Shown here: piece by piece, positions 15,041 through 15,936 of the stretch | Numbering within the stretch: the stretch's first letter is position 1 | Layout of the letters: each line of letters begins with the position of its first letter | Origin: Ruminococcaceae bacterium UBA1734 | Lineage (GTDB): Bacteria; Bacillota; Clostridia; Oscillospirales; Acutalibacteraceae | Length of the DNA: 15,936 bases | NCBI GenBank assembly: GCA_002315765.1 | Contig: DCIE01000024.1 | Coordinates: 1-15,936 of the forward strand | Reading direction: 5' to 3' | Program-made: the position numbers and the translations under genes | Notes under the pieces: generated by a model | Database searches by the model: none | Told to the model about the DNA's origin: nothing | The model's input: the letters and a program-made list of their open reading frames with translations, nothing else

Positions 15041-15883
15041 ATGTTAGAAACAAATCAAAAAAGAGTAGCGGCAATCCACGATATTTCCTGCTTCGGCAAG
15101 TGCTCCTTAACCGTTGCATTGCCTATTATTTCAGCAACCGGTGTTGAAACCGCAGTTATTCCTACCGCTGTTTTATCAACCCACACCGGCGGATTTTCAG
15201 GATTTACATTCAGAGATTTAACCGATGATATTTTGCCGGTGGCAGAACATTGGAAAAAAGAAAACATTGCGGTTGACAGTGTTTATACCGGATATTTAGG
15301 CTCGAAAGAACAAGTCGCAATCGTTATGAAAGCGATAGAGATTATTAAAGCCAAGGACGGTTTAACCGTTGTTGACCCGGTTATGGCTGATAACGGGGTG
15401 CTTTACGGCGGATTTCCCGAAGATTTCCCCATGGAAATGAAAAAACTGTGCTCGGTTGCCGATATTATCACTCCGAATATAACCGAGGCTTGTTTAATGC
15501 TGGGTAAAACCTACAAAAAAGGGCCTTACACCAAAGAATATATTGAAGACATCTTACTGGGACTTTCCGAAATTACCAAGGGAAAAATTGTTCTTACCGG
15601 TGTTTGGTTTGATGAAGAAAAAATCGGTGCTGCAACCTACTGTAACGGTGAGACCGATTATGTTTTCTCAAACAGGGTTGATGCCGCTTTCCACGGTACC
15701 GGTGATGTATTTACAAGCACGGTTGTAGGTTCCCTTTTAAACGGAAAAAACCTAAAAGAAGCGGCACAAATCGCCTGTGATTTTACCGCAGGTTGCATTA
15801 AGTACACAAAGGAACACAATCCGAATATGAAATACGGTGTTAATTTTGAGGCAATGCTCCCCTCCCTCATCAAACAATTTTAA
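15041..15883 (+). CDS. pdxK: Pyridoxamine/pyridoxal kinase
   Basis: Ribokinase-superfamily enzyme of the PdxK/PdxY (COG2240) group that phosphorylates vitamin B6 vitamers, part of PLP salvage. Visible are the start region KRVAAIHDISCFGKCSLTVALPIISATGVETAVIPTAVLSTHTGGF, VVDPVMADNG, ADIITPNITEACLMLG, and the anion-hole/catalytic motif HGTGDVF near the C-terminal side. Length is about 281 aa. Two in-frame ATGs compete: 15029 has no spacing to the AAAAGG site, while 15041 is 12-13 bases away, longer than ideal. I chose 15041, leaving only a few extra residues before the conserved core. It is divergent from the MocR-type regulator, and its ribosome binding site lies inside the proposed leader hairpin. 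The exact preferred vitamer cannot be read from sequence; HMP kinase activity (ThiD-like) is the alternative. Confidence 0.92.
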   Translation: MLETNQKRVAAIHDISCFGKCSLTVALPIISATGVETAVIPTAVLSTHTGGFSGFTFRDLTDDILPVAEHWKKENIAVDSVYTGYLGSKEQVAIVMKAIEIIKAKDGLTVVDPVMADNGVLYGGFPEDFPMEMKKLCSVADIITPNITEACLMLGKTYKKGPYTKEYIEDILLGLSEITKGKIVLTGVWFDEEKIGAATYCNGETDYVFSNRVDAAFHGTGDVFTSTVVGSLLNGKNLKEAAQIACDFTAGCIKYTKEHNPNMKYGVNFEAMLPSLIKQF

Positions 15884-15895
15884 CATTATATTTCT

Positions 15896-15911
15896 ATACT
15901 GTTTTCAGTAT
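15896..15911 (+). terminator. Weak hairpin after pdxK
   Basis: ATACTG-TTTT-CAGTAT forms a perfect 6-bp AT-rich stem 12 bases past the stop codon, followed by TAAATTTAA rather than a true U-tract. It may be a weak terminator. The last 50 bases of the window otherwise show no gene. Confidence 0.35.
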
Positions 15912-15936
15912 TAAATTTAACAGAGGCGGTTTTCAA

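Overview
The window is ordinary chromosomal DNA from an AT-rich Gram-positive bacterium, most likely an endospore-forming member of the Clostridia (gut Oscillospirales/Ruminococcaceae-like; this placement is inferred). The evidence is strong AGGAGG-type ribosome binding sites, consensus sigma-A promoters (TTGACA-N16/18-TATAAT), a lipoprotein with a lipobox, a class II (Firmicutes-type) GalT, and a SipL-like protein with SPOCS and LysM domains, a clostridial spore-morphogenesis factor. No transposon, phage gene, CRISPR array, rRNA or tRNA was seen.

Layout. Positions 61-2314 (minus strand): an operon of ychF (translation-associated P-loop ATPase) then alr (alanine racemase), behind a perfect-consensus promoter. 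Positions 2492-3940 (minus): a secreted protein of three PPC-like beta domains plus a fibronectin type III domain, with its own promoter and terminator. Positions 4136-6683 (plus): a DUF3048 (YerB-type) lipoprotein followed 19 bases later by a class II galT. Positions 6772-10205 (minus): a MacB/LolD-type ABC exporter (permease with large Ser/Gly/Asn-rich inserts, then ATPase) followed by a separately promoted TetR regulator. Positions 10388-11914 (plus): sipL. Positions 11966-13640 (minus): a PfoR-like polytopic membrane protein overlapping nth (endonuclease III). Positions 13719-15883: a divergent pair, a MocR/PdxR-type regulator that lacks the C-terminal part of its aminotransferase-like domain (minus) and a pyridoxamine/pyridoxal kinase (plus).

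The vitamin B6 end is the most interesting part. MocR regulators sense PLP, and the regulator is back-to-back with a B6 kinase, with an inward palindrome supplying -10 sequences on both strands. Between the promoter and the kinase start is a leader of about 190 bases that can fold into three successive stems. The last segment has two mutually exclusive pairings, one of which buries the kinase Shine-Dalgarno sequence in a helix of about 17 pairs. It matches no riboswitch class I know and is a candidate novel cis-regulatory RNA. The next gene beyond the regulator, the PfoR-like membrane protein, could belong to the same physiology, for example vitamer uptake, but that is only a context inference.
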